This document shows, in pieces, positions 1 through 9,991 of a stretch of 64,000 nucleotides of DNA. Made by a program: the position numbers and the translations under genes. The stretch comes from Pseudomonas chlororaphis subsp. aurantiaca. GTDB taxonomy: Bacteria; Pseudomonadota; Gammaproteobacteria; Pseudomonadales; Pseudomonadaceae. Where the stretch lies: positions 2,046,001-2,110,000 of the forward strand of contig NZ_CP059162.1 in the NCBI RefSeq assembly GCF_013466605.1. The letters run 5' to 3'. Every line of letters begins with the position of its first letter. The stretch's first letter is position 1. A model generated the notes under the pieces. That model was given only the letters and a program-made list of their open reading frames with translations, ran no database searches and had not been told where the DNA came from.

Positions 1-445
1 GCACCAGGTCGCCGGTCACTTGCTGCACGCCGTTGGCCCGCAGGTCGCGCATCAGCAACCAGAGCTTTTCCATGTTCAGCTTGGGGTCGCCGCCGCCCTT
101 GAGGTACAGGTTGCCATTGAGGATGCCGCCGCTCAGGGTGCCGTCGGTATAGAACTCGGTTTTCCACTGGTGGGTCGGGCCGAGCATTTCCAGGGCGGCG
201 TAGGTGGTGACCAGTTTCATGGTGGAGGCCGGGTTGACCGACACGTCGGCGTTGTAGACCGTGGCCGTGCCCGGGCCGTTGAGCGGGATCATCACCAGCG
301 ACAGGGCGTTGTCTTGCAGTTTACTGGCCTTGAGGGCCTGTTGAACCTTGGGCGAAAGGGTGGTGTTGACGGGGGCGGCGGAAACGGAAATGGCCAGGGG
401 TAGAAGAAGACCGGCAAGAAAAAGTGGGCGCAAAGATTTGATCAT
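1..445 (-). CDS. dacB: D-alanyl-D-alanine carboxypeptidase/endopeptidase (PBP4), 5' part only
   Basis: The first 148 codons are present; the gene runs off the left edge. The protein starts MIKSLRPLFLAG with a hydrophobic signal peptide ending near Ala-24, so it is periplasmic. The serine-acylation motif S-x-x-K is visible as STMK at residues 74-77 in the context VNPASTMKLVTTYAALE, which is typical of class C low-molecular-weight PBPs of the DacB/PBP4 family. A GGGDPKL stretch near residue 118 is also family-like. These enzymes trim the pentapeptide stem and cleave cross-links in peptidoglycan. The SxN and KTG motifs would lie outside the window. It is divergent from yggL across about 230 bp. 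The family call is firm; the exact role is inferred from the family. Confidence 0.9.
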   Translation of the reverse strand, partial: MIKSLRPLFLAGLLLPLAISVSAAPVNTTLSPKVQQALKASKLQDNALSLVMIPLNGPGTATVYNADVSVNPASTMKLVTTYAALEMLGPTHQWKTEFYTDGTLSGGILNGNLYLKGGGDPKLNMEKLWLLMRDLRANGVQQVTGDLV

Positions 446-678
446 GTGAAGTAAAACCCTACAGCCGAGGGGAGAAAAGACGAGGGCATGACGATAAATT
501 CCCTCAGTGGTCACGAAAGTGTCGGCATTATGCCCCAAGGTATAGCGGCTTGTGCCGTGCCGCGTCGGGCGAATCCGCTATTTTTTTCCCAATGGCCGGC
601 CAAGGCCCTCATAGAGTCAGGCAATCGGTTGCTTAAACTGGTAAAGTGCCGCCCGTTATTACTTATGAGGATTGTTCC

Positions 679-1023
679 ATGGCCACTAACCGTTCCCGCC
701 GTCTGCGCAAAAAACTGTGCGTAGATGAATTTCAGGAGCTGGGTTTTGAGCTGAACCTGGATTTCAAAGAAGATCTGGCCGAAGAGGCTATTGACGCTTT
801 CCTCGACGCGTTCCTCAAAGAAGCGATGGAAGCCAACGGCCTCGGCTATGTTGGTGGCGATGACTTCGGCCTGGTTTGCCTGAGCAAACGCGGTTCGGTC
901 AGCGAAGAGCAACGTGCCAAGGTCGAAGCCTGGCTCAAGGCCCGCACCGAGCTGACCAGCGTTGAAGTCAGCCCGCTGCTGGACGTCTGGTACCCGGAAA
1001 ACTCGATCAATCCGGTAGCCTGA
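679..1023 (+). CDS. yggL: YggL family protein (50S ribosome-associated, DUF469)
   Basis: This gene encodes a 114-residue acidic protein beginning MATNRSRRLRKKLCVDEF with a basic N-terminal patch, the pattern of the YggL/DUF469 family. E. coli YggL has been reported to bind the 50S ribosomal subunit; the biochemical role remains poorly defined. The start at 679 is preferred over an upstream in-frame codon because a GAGG Shine-Dalgarno lies at 667-670, eight bases upstream, and the MATNRS start is the conserved one. A GC-rich hairpin at 1030-1059 follows immediately. It appears to be a single-gene unit, divergent from dacB. Confidence 0.88.
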   Translation: MATNRSRRLRKKLCVDEFQELGFELNLDFKEDLAEEAIDAFLDAFLKEAMEANGLGYVGGDDFGLVCLSKRGSVSEEQRAKVEAWLKARTELTSVEVSPLLDVWYPENSINPVA

Positions 1024-1029
1024 TGTGCT

Positions 1030-1059
1030 GAGTCGGTGGCCCGTCCGGGCCGCCGACTC
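1030..1059 (+). terminator. hairpin downstream of yggL, possible terminator
   Basis: The arms GAGTCGG and CCGACTC (1030-1036 / 1053-1059) enclose a second paired block GGCCC/GGGCC. There is no T-run after the stem, so intrinsic termination is uncertain; it could instead stabilise the transcript's 3' end. Confidence 0.4.
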
Positions 1060-1150
1060 ATGGCTGTCGCTGTACAGCCTTTATCTGTTTATTCCCCACA
1101 GAACCTTTATATGCCTCGGGCCTGTTTCCCGGGATTTCGCGTGGGCGGGT

Positions 1151-1250
1151 TGTGGCCGCTGCCGGAGGCTGCGATAAGCCCGAAGGGCTTCGGCGATCCT
1201 GAGGCCTTGCGCGCCCTTCGGGCTTATCGCAGCCTGCGGCAGCGGCTACA
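1151..1250. repeat. REP doublet (REPIN-like), class TGTAGCCGCTGCCG
   Basis: Two oppositely oriented copies of a REP unit, GTGGCCGCTGCCGGAGGCTGCG and its complement ending GCGGCAGCGGCTACA, flank a short spacer. The inner parts AAGCCCGAAGGGC and GCCCTTCGGGCTT also pair, giving one long cruciform. Copies of the same unit recur at 17751-17853, 19567-19698 and, truncated, at 28543-28560. It sits between the yggL hairpin and the end of the convergent BenE-type gene. Confidence 0.85.
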
Positions 1251-1253
1251 GGC

Positions 1254-2444
1254 TTATTCGTTGTTCCAGTTCAGGATCACCAGGGTCAGCACGCCGGCCA
1301 CGATTCCCCAGAACGCCGAGCCGACGGAAAACAGGGTCAGGCCCGAGGCCGTCACCATAAAGGTGATCAGGGCCGCCTCGCGTTCCTTCACCTGGCTCAT
1401 GGCGATGCTCAGGCCGTTGATGATCGAGCCGAACAGCGCCAGGGCGGCGATCGACAGCACCAGCTCCTTGGGCAGTGCCGCGAACAAGGCCGCCAGGGTG
1501 GCGCCGAAGACCCCGGCGATGCCGTAGAAAATCCCGCACCAGACCGCCGCGGTGTAGCGCTTGTTGCGGTCTTCGTGGGCATGGGGGCCGGTGCAGATCG
1601 CCGCGCTGATGGCCGCCAGGTTGATGCCGTGGGAGCCGAAGGGCGCCAGCAGCAGGGAAGCGATACCGGTGGTGGTGACCAGAGGCGAGGCTGGCACGTT
1701 GTAGCCGTCGGCGCGCAGCACCGCGACCCCGGGCATGTTCTGCGAGGTCATGGCCACCACGAACAGCGGAATGCCGATGCTGATGGTCGCCGCCAGGGAG
1801 AAGTGCGGAGTGGTCCACACCGGCGTGGCGACTTCCAGGTGGAACTCGCTGAAGTCCAGCAGGCCCATCACTCCGGCCAGCGCGGTGCCGATCAACAGCG
1901 CGGCGAGCACCGCGTAGCGTGGCGACAGGCGCTTGACCAGCAGATAACTGAAGAACATGCCCAGCACCAGGCCGGTCCGGTGCTGCGCCGCGACGAAGAT
2001 CTCGCTGCCGATCTTGAACAGGATGCCCGCCAGCAGTGCTGCGGCGAGCGAGGCCGGGATGCGCTTGACCAGGCGTTCGAAACTGCCGGTCAGGCCGCAG
2101 ATGGTCACCAGCACCGCGCAGGTGATATAGGCGCCGATGGCTTCGCCGTAGCTCACCCCGGACAGGCTGGTGATCAGCAGCGCGGCGCCGGGGGTCGACC
2201 AGGCGACGGTGATCGGGGTGCGGTAGCGCAAGGACAGACCGATGCTGCACACGGCCATGCCGATGGAGATGGCCCAGATCCAGGAGGAAATCTGCCCGCT
2301 GGTCAGCCCGGCGGCTTGTCCGGCCTGGAACATCAGCACCAAGGAGCTGGTGTAGCCGGTCATCATGGCGATGAAACCGGCGACTACGGCCGAGGGCGAA
2401 GTATCGGCCAGGGGGCGTAACGGCGCGAGGGAGGCGTCGGACAT
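1254..2444 (-). CDS. benE: BenE family inner-membrane transporter (benzoate/H+ symporter type)
   Basis: This gene encodes a 396-residue, very hydrophobic protein with about 11-12 predicted membrane spans. BenE-family hallmarks visible include STPGAALL near residue 85, TSQNMPGVAVLRADGY in the middle and GSHGINLAAISAAICTGPHA in the second half. Family members import benzoate with protons. The start at 2444 is supported by an AAGGAA Shine-Dalgarno just upstream; the in-frame extension to 2528 lacks one. No benzoate catabolic genes lie nearby. Its divergent neighbour is a GntR regulator followed by guanine deaminase and xanthine dehydrogenase genes, so the substrate could be something else. The family is certain, the substrate is not. 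Confidence 0.85.
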   Translation of the reverse strand: MSDASLAPLRPLADTSPSAVVAGFIAMMTGYTSSLVLMFQAGQAAGLTSGQISSWIWAISIGMAVCSIGLSLRYRTPITVAWSTPGAALLITSLSGVSYGEAIGAYITCAVLVTICGLTGSFERLVKRIPASLAAALLAGILFKIGSEIFVAAQHRTGLVLGMFFSYLLVKRLSPRYAVLAALLIGTALAGVMGLLDFSEFHLEVATPVWTTPHFSLAATISIGIPLFVVAMTSQNMPGVAVLRADGYNVPASPLVTTTGIASLLLAPFGSHGINLAAISAAICTGPHAHEDRNKRYTAAVWCGIFYGIAGVFGATLAALFAALPKELVLSIAALALFGSIINGLSIAMSQVKEREAALITFMVTASGLTLFSVGSAFWGIVAGVLTLVILNWNNE

Positions 2445-2639
2445 GGAGCACTGTTCCTTGTTCTGATGAAGATATCTGCCACCCGAAAGCCCGGCGCAGG
2501 GGCGTTGGGTGACGAAAGCAGGGGCCAAGCCTAAACGTAAAAGTAACTATTCATTGCAATACAGCCAGGGCGGCAAATGGCCGTACAGTCGTTGCGACAG
2601 CCTGCGGACCATACAGTTATTGCGAATGGACCCCATGGG

Positions 2640-2650
2640 TTGTGTACAAT
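2640..2650. promoter_or_regulatory. candidate operator in the benE/GntR divergent region
   Basis: The near-palindrome TTGTGTACAAT, with core TTGT/ACAA, lies about 95 bp ahead of the GntR start and about 195 bp ahead of benE. FadR-type GntR proteins often bind short palindromes with GT/AC half-sites, so autoregulation here is possible. This is inference from base pattern and position only. Confidence 0.3.
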
Positions 2651-2743
2651 GTGCCATTGTTTTTACGCGATACTTGTCAGCGACCCACTGTGCCGTATTA
2701 CAGTCACGGTCAATTCGCCGCAGTTCTCCCGACTCGAGTGCCC

Positions 2744-3508
2744 ATGAACGAACAGTTGCAACCCCTCAAGAAACAACCGCGAGCAGGCAAGGCCGGGCGC
2801 AGCGGGACCCAGGACGATATTGTCTACGCGCATATCTTCGAGGCCATCCTCGAACAGCGCCTGGCGCCCGGCACCAAGTTGAGCGAAGAGGCGCTGGGGG
2901 AAATTTTCGGGGTCAGCCGTACCATCATTCGTCGTGCGCTGTCGCGCCTGGCCCATGAGGGCGTGGTGTTGCTGCGGCCCAATCGCGGCGCGGTAGTGGC
3001 CAGCCCGAGTGTCGAGGAAGCCCGCCAGGTGTTCATGGCGCGCCGGCTGGTGGAACGGGCGATCACCGAGCTGGCGGTGCAGCACGCCACGGCCGAGCAG
3101 CTTGCCGAGCTGCGGCAGATGGTCAACGACGAGCGCGACAGCTTCTCCCGCGGCGATCGCGGCGCCGGTATCCGGTTGTCGGGTGAATTCCACCTGAAGC
3201 TTGCCGAGGCGGCGAAGAATGCCCCGCTGATCAGCTTCCAGCGCAGCCTGGTCTCGCAGACGTCGCTGATCATCGCCCAGTACGAAAGCGGCAACCGCTC
3301 GCACTGTTCCTACGATGAGCACACCCAGTTGATCGACGCCATCGAGGCCCGCGACGCGGAGCTGGCGGTGACCCTGATGATGCATCACATGGATCACATC
3401 GACAGCAAGCTCAACCTCGACGAAGAAAGCGCTTCGGACGACCTGCACGCGGTGTTCTCGCACCTGCTGCAAACCAAGAAGCCGGGCCGTTCTCCCGCCA
3501 AGCTGTAA
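2744..3508 (+). CDS. GntR family transcriptional regulator (FadR/FCD subfamily)
   Basis: This gene encodes a 254-residue regulator. An N-terminal winged helix-turn-helix spans about residues 24-90 (LSEEALGEIFGVSRTIIRRA, then VLLRPNRGAVVASP). It is followed by an all-helical FCD ligand domain with the metal-site pattern EFHLKLAE, YDEHTQLIDAI and MMHHMDHID. The start at 2744 gives the conserved MNEQLQPLKK N-terminus. Upstream in-frame codons exist from 2642 but overlap the promoter region. It is divergent from the BenE-type transporter and convergent with guaD across a strong terminator. A role in controlling purine catabolism or the transporter is suggested by position only; the ligand is unknown. 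Confidence 0.88.
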   Translation: MNEQLQPLKKQPRAGKAGRSGTQDDIVYAHIFEAILEQRLAPGTKLSEEALGEIFGVSRTIIRRALSRLAHEGVVLLRPNRGAVVASPSVEEARQVFMARRLVERAITELAVQHATAEQLAELRQMVNDERDSFSRGDRGAGIRLSGEFHLKLAEAAKNAPLISFQRSLVSQTSLIIAQYESGNRSHCSYDEHTQLIDAIEARDAELAVTLMMHHMDHIDSKLNLDEESASDDLHAVFSHLLQTKKPGRSPAKL

Positions 3509-3523
3509 GCCTCTGGCAGACGA

Positions 3524-3564
3524 AAAAAATCCCCCGCCTCAGTGCATGAGGCGGGGGATTTTTC
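3524..3564. terminator. bidirectional intrinsic terminator between the GntR gene and guaD
   Basis: A perfect stem AAATCCCCCGCCTCA / TGAGGCGGGGGATTT with a GTGCA loop is flanked by A-run and T-run, so it can end transcripts arriving from either convergent gene. Confidence 0.92.
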
Positions 3565-3574
3565 GTTTCCGGGA

Positions 3575-4879
3575 TTAGCGCTGGTGCACCAGATTGCCCG
3601 CGGCATAGGTCTGCGCCACGGTGCGGTCGTCGCCCAGGGTCATCAGCACGAACAGGGTCTCGGCGATGCTCTTGGACTGCTTCAGGCGATAGCTCAGCAG
3701 CGGCGTGGCGTTGTAGTCGAGCACCAGGAAGTCGGCATCGGTGCCCGGCTGCAGGGTGCCGATCCGCTCTTCCAGGCGCAGTGCGCGCGCGCCGCCGAGG
3801 GTGGCCAGGTACAGCGACTTGAACGGGCTCAGGCGCGCGCCCTGCAACTGCATGACCTTGTAGGCCTCGTTCAGAGTCTGCAGCAGCGAGAAGCTGGTAC
3901 CGCCGCCAACGTCGGTACCCAGGCCGACATTCAGTTTGTGCTTCTCGGCCATCGGCAGGTTGAACAGGCCACTGCCGAGGAACAGGTTCGAGGTCGGGCA
4001 GAAGGCCACGGCCGAACCGGTCTGCGCCAGGCGCGCGCATTCGTCGTCACACAGGTGCACGCCGTGGGCGAACACCGAGCGTTCGCCCAGCAACTGGTAG
4101 TGGTCGTACACATCCAGGTAACCCTTGCGCTCCGGGAACAGTTCCTTGACCCATTCGACTTCCTGCAGGTTTTCGCTGATGTGGGTCTGCATATACAGGT
4201 CGGGGTATTCACCGAGTAGCTGCCCGGCGAGGGTCAGTTGTTCCGGGGTGCTGGTCGGGGCGAAACGTGGTGTCACCGCGTAGTGCAGGCGACCCTTGCC
4301 GTGCCAGCGCTCGATCAGCGCCTTGCTTTCCAGGTAGCTGGATTCGGCGGTGTCGGTCAGGTAGTCCGGGGCGTTGCGGTCCATCATCACCTTGCCGGCG
4401 ATCATCCGCAGGTCGAGCTTCTCGGCCGCTTCGAAAAAGGCATTCACCGATTGCGGATGCACGCTGCCGAAGACCAGGGCGGTGGTGGTGCCGTTGTGCA
4501 GCAGTTCCTTGATGAAAATCTCCGCCACTTCCTCGGCATGGGCTTGGTCGGCGAACTGGCTTTCGCAAGGGAAGGTGTAGGTGTTGAGCCAGTCCAGCAA
4601 CTGCTCGCCATAGGCCCCGACCATGCCGGTCTGCGGCAGGTGGATATGGGTGTCGATAAAACCGGGCGTGATCAGCGCATCCTGGTAGTGAGTGATCTCG
4701 GTATCGGCGGGCAGGCTGGCGAGCAATTCGCTGGCATGGCCGAGGGCACTGATCTGGCCGTTGTCGACCACCAGCAAGCCATCCTCGAAGTACTCGTAAG
4801 AGGCTTCGATGCCGACCTCGGCGGGGTCGGCGATGCTGTGCAGGATGGCGGCACGGTAGGCTTTGCGAGTCAGAGGCAT
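3575..4879 (-). CDS. guaD: guanine deaminase
   Basis: This gene encodes a 434-residue cytosolic amidohydrolase that deaminates guanine to xanthine. Metal ligands are visible as FIDTHIH (His-78, His-80), HISE (His-233, Glu-236), AHGVH (His-272) and GTDVGGG (Asp-323). The FPCESQF and PRFAPTS segments also match the guanine deaminase family. Length equals the usual bacterial size. It is the last gene of a minus-strand block after xdhA, xdhB and xdhC, 24 bp beyond xdhC, so product and next enzyme are co-expressed: GuaD makes xanthine and XdhAB oxidises it to urate. The block ends at the bidirectional terminator. Confidence 0.96.
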   Translation of the reverse strand: MPLTRKAYRAAILHSIADPAEVGIEASYEYFEDGLLVVDNGQISALGHASELLASLPADTEITHYQDALITPGFIDTHIHLPQTGMVGAYGEQLLDWLNTYTFPCESQFADQAHAEEVAEIFIKELLHNGTTTALVFGSVHPQSVNAFFEAAEKLDLRMIAGKVMMDRNAPDYLTDTAESSYLESKALIERWHGKGRLHYAVTPRFAPTSTPEQLTLAGQLLGEYPDLYMQTHISENLQEVEWVKELFPERKGYLDVYDHYQLLGERSVFAHGVHLCDDECARLAQTGSAVAFCPTSNLFLGSGLFNLPMAEKHKLNVGLGTDVGGGTSFSLLQTLNEAYKVMQLQGARLSPFKSLYLATLGGARALRLEERIGTLQPGTDADFLVLDYNATPLLSYRLKQSKSIAETLFVLMTLGDDRTVAQTYAAGNLVHQR

Positions 4880-4903
4880 GAGGCAGTCTCGGTTCGTGGC
4901 TTT

Positions 4904-5746
4904 TTAATGGGAGGCATGGCTGCGGCGCGAGGCCGGCAGCAGCTTGGCAATGGGTTCGGCGCGGGCACTGTGCTGGCCGAAATTGGCGTTATAGGTGGCG
5001 ATGATTTCGCCGGCGATGGAGATGGCGATTTCCACAGGCAACTTGCCTTTGACTTCGCCGAGCCCCATCGGGCAGCGCATGCGTTGCAGCACGCTGTTGT
5101 CGAAGCCGCGCTCGCGCAGGCGGTGTTCGAACTTCACCCGCTTGGTCTTCGAGCCGATCAGGCCGAAGTAGGCGAAGTCGTTGCGCTTGAGGATCGCGGC
5201 GGTGAGCTCCAGGTCGAGCTGGTGATTGTGGGTCATGACGATGCAGTAGCTGCCGGCGGGCAGGTCGTCGATTTCATCGATGGGCTCTTCGCTGACGATC
5301 TTGCGCACGCCCTGGGGGAGCTGCTCGGGGAATTCCTGTTCCCGCGAGTCGATCCAGCGCACCTTGCACGGCAGGCTGGCCAGCAGCGGCACCAGGGCGC
5401 GGCCGACATGGCCGGCGCCGAAGACGGCGATCTGCGCCTGGACCTGGCCCATGGGTTCGAACAGCAACACGGTCACGCCGCCGCAGCACTGGCCGAGGCT
5501 GGCGCCCAGGCTGAAGCGCTCCAGGTGGGTATCCTGCTTGCCGCTGGCGAGCATTTCGCGGGCGATCTGCATGGCCTTGTATTCCAGGTGGCCACCGCCG
5601 ATGGTGTCGAAACTCTGGGTGGCGCTGATGACCATCTTCGAGCCGGCATTGCGTGGCGTCGAACCCAGCTCTTCGATGATGGTCACCAGCACGCAGGGTT
5701 CACCGCGGGTTTGCAGGTCGGCGAGGGCGCTGATCCAGTTGTACAT
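4904..5746 (-). CDS. xdhC: xanthine dehydrogenase accessory protein XdhC
   Basis: This gene encodes a 280-residue molybdenum-cofactor chaperone that binds, protects and inserts (sulfurated) Moco into xanthine dehydrogenase. Visible family marks are ELGSTPRNAGSKM near residue 27, IGGGHLE near 50, LGQCCGG with a paired Cys near 86, and a Rossmann-type VFGAGHVG near 108 followed by MTHNHQLD near 172. The start at 5746 has a GAGGTG Shine-Dalgarno. It sits 130 bp after xdhB, with a REP-type hairpin in the gap, and 24 bp before guaD on the same strand. This matches the family's usual association with xdhAB. Confidence 0.94.
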   Translation of the reverse strand: MYNWISALADLQTRGEPCVLVTIIEELGSTPRNAGSKMVISATQSFDTIGGGHLEYKAMQIAREMLASGKQDTHLERFSLGASLGQCCGGVTVLLFEPMGQVQAQIAVFGAGHVGRALVPLLASLPCKVRWIDSREQEFPEQLPQGVRKIVSEEPIDEIDDLPAGSYCIVMTHNHQLDLELTAAILKRNDFAYFGLIGSKTKRVKFEHRLRERGFDNSVLQRMRCPMGLGEVKGKLPVEIAISIAGEIIATYNANFGQHSARAEPIAKLLPASRRSHASH

Positions 5747-5782
5747 GTTTCACCTCAACATCGCTGTCGTCTGTTCGGCCAT

Positions 5783-5863
5783 CATCGCGGGCAAGCCTCG
5801 CTCCTACAGGTTGTGCGTCGTTCGCGCGTTACCTGTCCGCAGGGGCGAGGCTTGCCCGCGATG
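5783..5863. repeat. REP doublet, class CATCGCGGGCAAGCCTCGCTCCTACAG, within the xdhB-xdhC gap
   Basis: CATCGCGGGCAAGCCTCGC is matched by its complement GCGAGGCTTGCCCGCGATG about 45 bp further on, giving a long cruciform or transcript hairpin. It is a different REP class from the one at 1151. Being intra-operonic it may protect or separate the xdhB and xdhC parts of the message. Confidence 0.82.
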
Positions 5864-5876
5864 GGCGCACCTCGGT

Positions 5877-8268
5877 CTAGAGCGGCGCCAGTTCAGACTC
5901 GGCCTCGACGGCCTTCGTCACCTTCAACTGGCGCATCTGCTCGCAGCCCCACAACACCCGCTCCGGCGTGGCCGGCGCGTCGATCCTTGGCTGGTGCCGG
6001 TAATCGCCAAGGCTGGCCACGGCGTCCTTGATCGCGCACCAGACGGCGATGCCGAGCATGAAGGGCGGCTCGCCCACGGCCTTGGAATGGAACACCGTGT
6101 CTTCCGGGTTCTTGCGGTTTTCCACCAGCTTGACCCGCAGGTCCAGCGGCATGTCGGCCACTGCGGGAATCTTGTAGCTGGCCGGGCCGTTGGTCATCAA
6201 TTTGCCCTTGGCGTTCCACACCAGCTCTTCCATGGTCAGCCAGCCCATGCCCTGGATAAAACCGCCTTCCACCTGGCCAATGTCGATGGCCGGGTTCAGC
6301 GAGGCGCCGACGTCATGCAGGATGTCGGTGCGCAGCATCTTGTACTCGCCGGTCAGGGTGTCGACTATCACCTCGGCGCAGGCGGCGCCGTAGGCGAAGT
6401 AGTAGAACGGCCGGCCACGGGCCTGGGCACGGTCGTAGTAGATTTTCGGGGTCTTGTAGAAGCCGGTGCTGGACAGCGAGACCTGGGCGAAATAGGCCTG
6501 CTGGATCAGTTCCTCGAAGCTCAGGATCTGGTCGCGGACCCGCACATGGCCGTTGTGGAATTCCACATCTTCCTCGCTGACCTTGTACTGCCGGGCGGCA
6601 AATTCCACCAGGCGTTTCTTGATGGTCTCGGCGGCATTCTGCGCGGCCTTGCCGTTCAGGTCGGCGCCGCTGGAGGCGGCGGTCGGCGAGGTGTTGGGCA
6701 CCTTGTCGGTGTTGGTCGCGGTGATTTGCACCCGGTCGATTTCCACCTGGAACACCTCGGCCACCACCTGCGCCACCTTGGTGTTCAGGCCCTGGCCCAT
6801 TTCCGTGCCGCCGTGGTTCAGGTGGATGCTGCCGTCGGTGTAGACATGCACCAGCGCGCCGGCCTGGTTGAGGAAGCTGGCGGTGAAGGAAATGCCGAAT
6901 TTCACCGGGGTCAGCGCCAGGCCCTTTTTCAGGACCGGGCTATTGGCGTTGTAGCGGCGGATCGCTTCGCGACGCTCGGCGTACTGGCTGCTGGCTTCCA
7001 GCTCGGCGGTCATCTCTTCGAGCATGTTGTGCTCGACGATCTGGTAGTAGTGGGTGACGTTGCGTTCGGTCTTGCCGTAGTAGTTGGCCTTGCGCACCGC
7101 CAGCGGGTCGAGGGCCAGATGGCGGGCGATGGCGTCCATCACTTCCTCGATGGCGACCATGCCTTGCGGGCCGCCGAAGCCGCGGTAGGCGGTGTTCGAC
7201 GCGGTGTTGGTCTTGCAGCGATGGCCGTTGATGGTGGCGTCGCCCAGGTAGTAGGAGTTGTCGGCGTGGAACATCGCCCGGTCGACGATCGAGGCCGACA
7301 GGTCCGGCGAGCAACCGCAGTTGCCGGCCAGCTCCAGCTGGATGCCGTGCAGGCGCCCGGTGCTGTCGAAGCCGACGTCGTACTCGATATAGAAGGGGTG
7401 GCGCTTGCCGGTCATCAGCATGTCTTCGACCCGCGGCAGGCGCATCTTGGTCGGCTGGCCGGTGAGGTGCGCGATCACCGCGCACAGGCATGCAGGGCTG
7501 GCGGCCTGGGTTTCCTTGCCGCCGAAACCCCCGCCCATGCGGCGCATGTCGACCACGATCTTGTTCATCGACACGTCCAGCACCTCGGCCACCAGCTTCT
7601 GCACTTCGGTGGGGTTCTGGGTCGAGCAGTAGACGATCATGCCGCCGTCTTCGGTGGGCATCACCGAGGAGATCTGGGTCTCCAGGTAGAAGTGTTCCTG
7701 GCCGCCGATGTGCAGCGTGCCCTGCAGGCGATGCTGGGCGCTGGCCAGGGCCTTGGCCGAGTTGCCGCGCTGGTGGGTGTGGCTGTCGAGGACGAAATGG
7801 CGTTTGCGCAAGGCTTCGACCACGTCCAGCACCGGCTCCAGGTCCTCGTATTCGATGACCGCGGCCATCGCCGCCTTGCGTGCGGTTTCCAGATCGCGGG
7901 CGGCCACCGCCAGCACCGGCTGGCCGACGAACTGCACATCGTCGATGGCCAGCAGCGGGTCGCCGGGCAGTAGCGGGCCGATGTCTTTCAGCCCCGGAAT
8001 GTCCTTGTGGGTGATGACGATACGCACACCGTCGAAGGCGTAGCAGGGTGCGGTGTCGATGCTGAGGATCTTCGCGTGGGCACGGTCCGAAAGGCGCGCG
8101 TACACATGCAGTTGGTTGGGGAATTCCAGCCGGTCATCGATGTACACCGCTTCGCCGGACACATGCTTGGCGGCGCTGTCGTGCTTGACGCTGCGCCCGA
8201 CGCCGGTGGTCAGGTCCTGCTGAAACAGGGCGCTCAGTTCGGCTTGAGTCTTCTCGACTTTGTGATGA

Positions 8269-8276
<8 letters not shown>
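5877..8276 (-). CDS. xdhB: xanthine dehydrogenase, molybdopterin-binding subunit
   Basis: This gene encodes the 799-residue large subunit that carries the Moco and oxidises hypoxanthine and xanthine to urate in the cytosol with XdhA. Xanthine oxidase-family motifs are visible in order: MGGGFGGKE near residue 248, AYRGFGGPQG near 364, HGGTEMGQGLNTK near 488, TSPTAASSGAD near 527 and VGEPP near 728 with the catalytic Glu. It overlaps the end of xdhA by 8 nt, implying translational coupling. The downstream partner xdhC supplies the cofactor. Length agrees with other XdhB proteins of the two-subunit bacterial type. Confidence 0.96.
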
Positions 8277-9723
<1,447 letters not shown>

Positions 9724-9780
9724 GGAAGGCCTCGCAGACTCATTATTGTTGGTAACCGACGTAGGCCGAATTTAGTCATG

Positions 9781-9825
9781 TCTGACTTTTTGGTCAATTA
9801 ATTTCTGACCCAAGGGTCAGGAAAT
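9781..9825. promoter_or_regulatory. palindromic operator candidates upstream of xdhA
   Basis: A perfect 7+2+7 palindrome CTGACCC-AA-GGGTCAG lies at 9805-9820 inside a longer imperfect AATTTC.../...GAAATT repeat. Just before it, CTGACTTTTTGGTCA (9782-9796) carries related half-sites TGAC and GGTCA. Both sit in the gap between xdhA and the divergent GntR gene. A regulator of purine catabolism could bind here; which one is not known. Confidence 0.5.
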
Positions 9826-9991
9826 TGCTTTTTGCCGATCAACAAGCGCTTTCAAACAGTATTGACCCTCCCGGGCCGCAGTGCTTTTTGCTTATTCCGT
9901 GCCAAATTCAGGCCCTTGGGCACTCCGCCATGAGGTAGCAATTGCGCTACACTGCGCCGCTTGTATCGATCTAAGAGTTTGAAGGAAAACC

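Noticed and set aside
4238..6031. A 597-codon plus-strand frame across guaD and xdhC
   Set aside because: It is antisense to two motif-rich genes and crosses the gap between them without any promoter or ribosome site.
5280..7973. An 897-codon plus-strand open frame opposite xdhC and xdhB
   Set aside because: It is antisense to two firmly identified genes, has no recognisable motifs, and is rich in His, Gly, Ala and Arg as is usual for shadow frames of high-GC codons.
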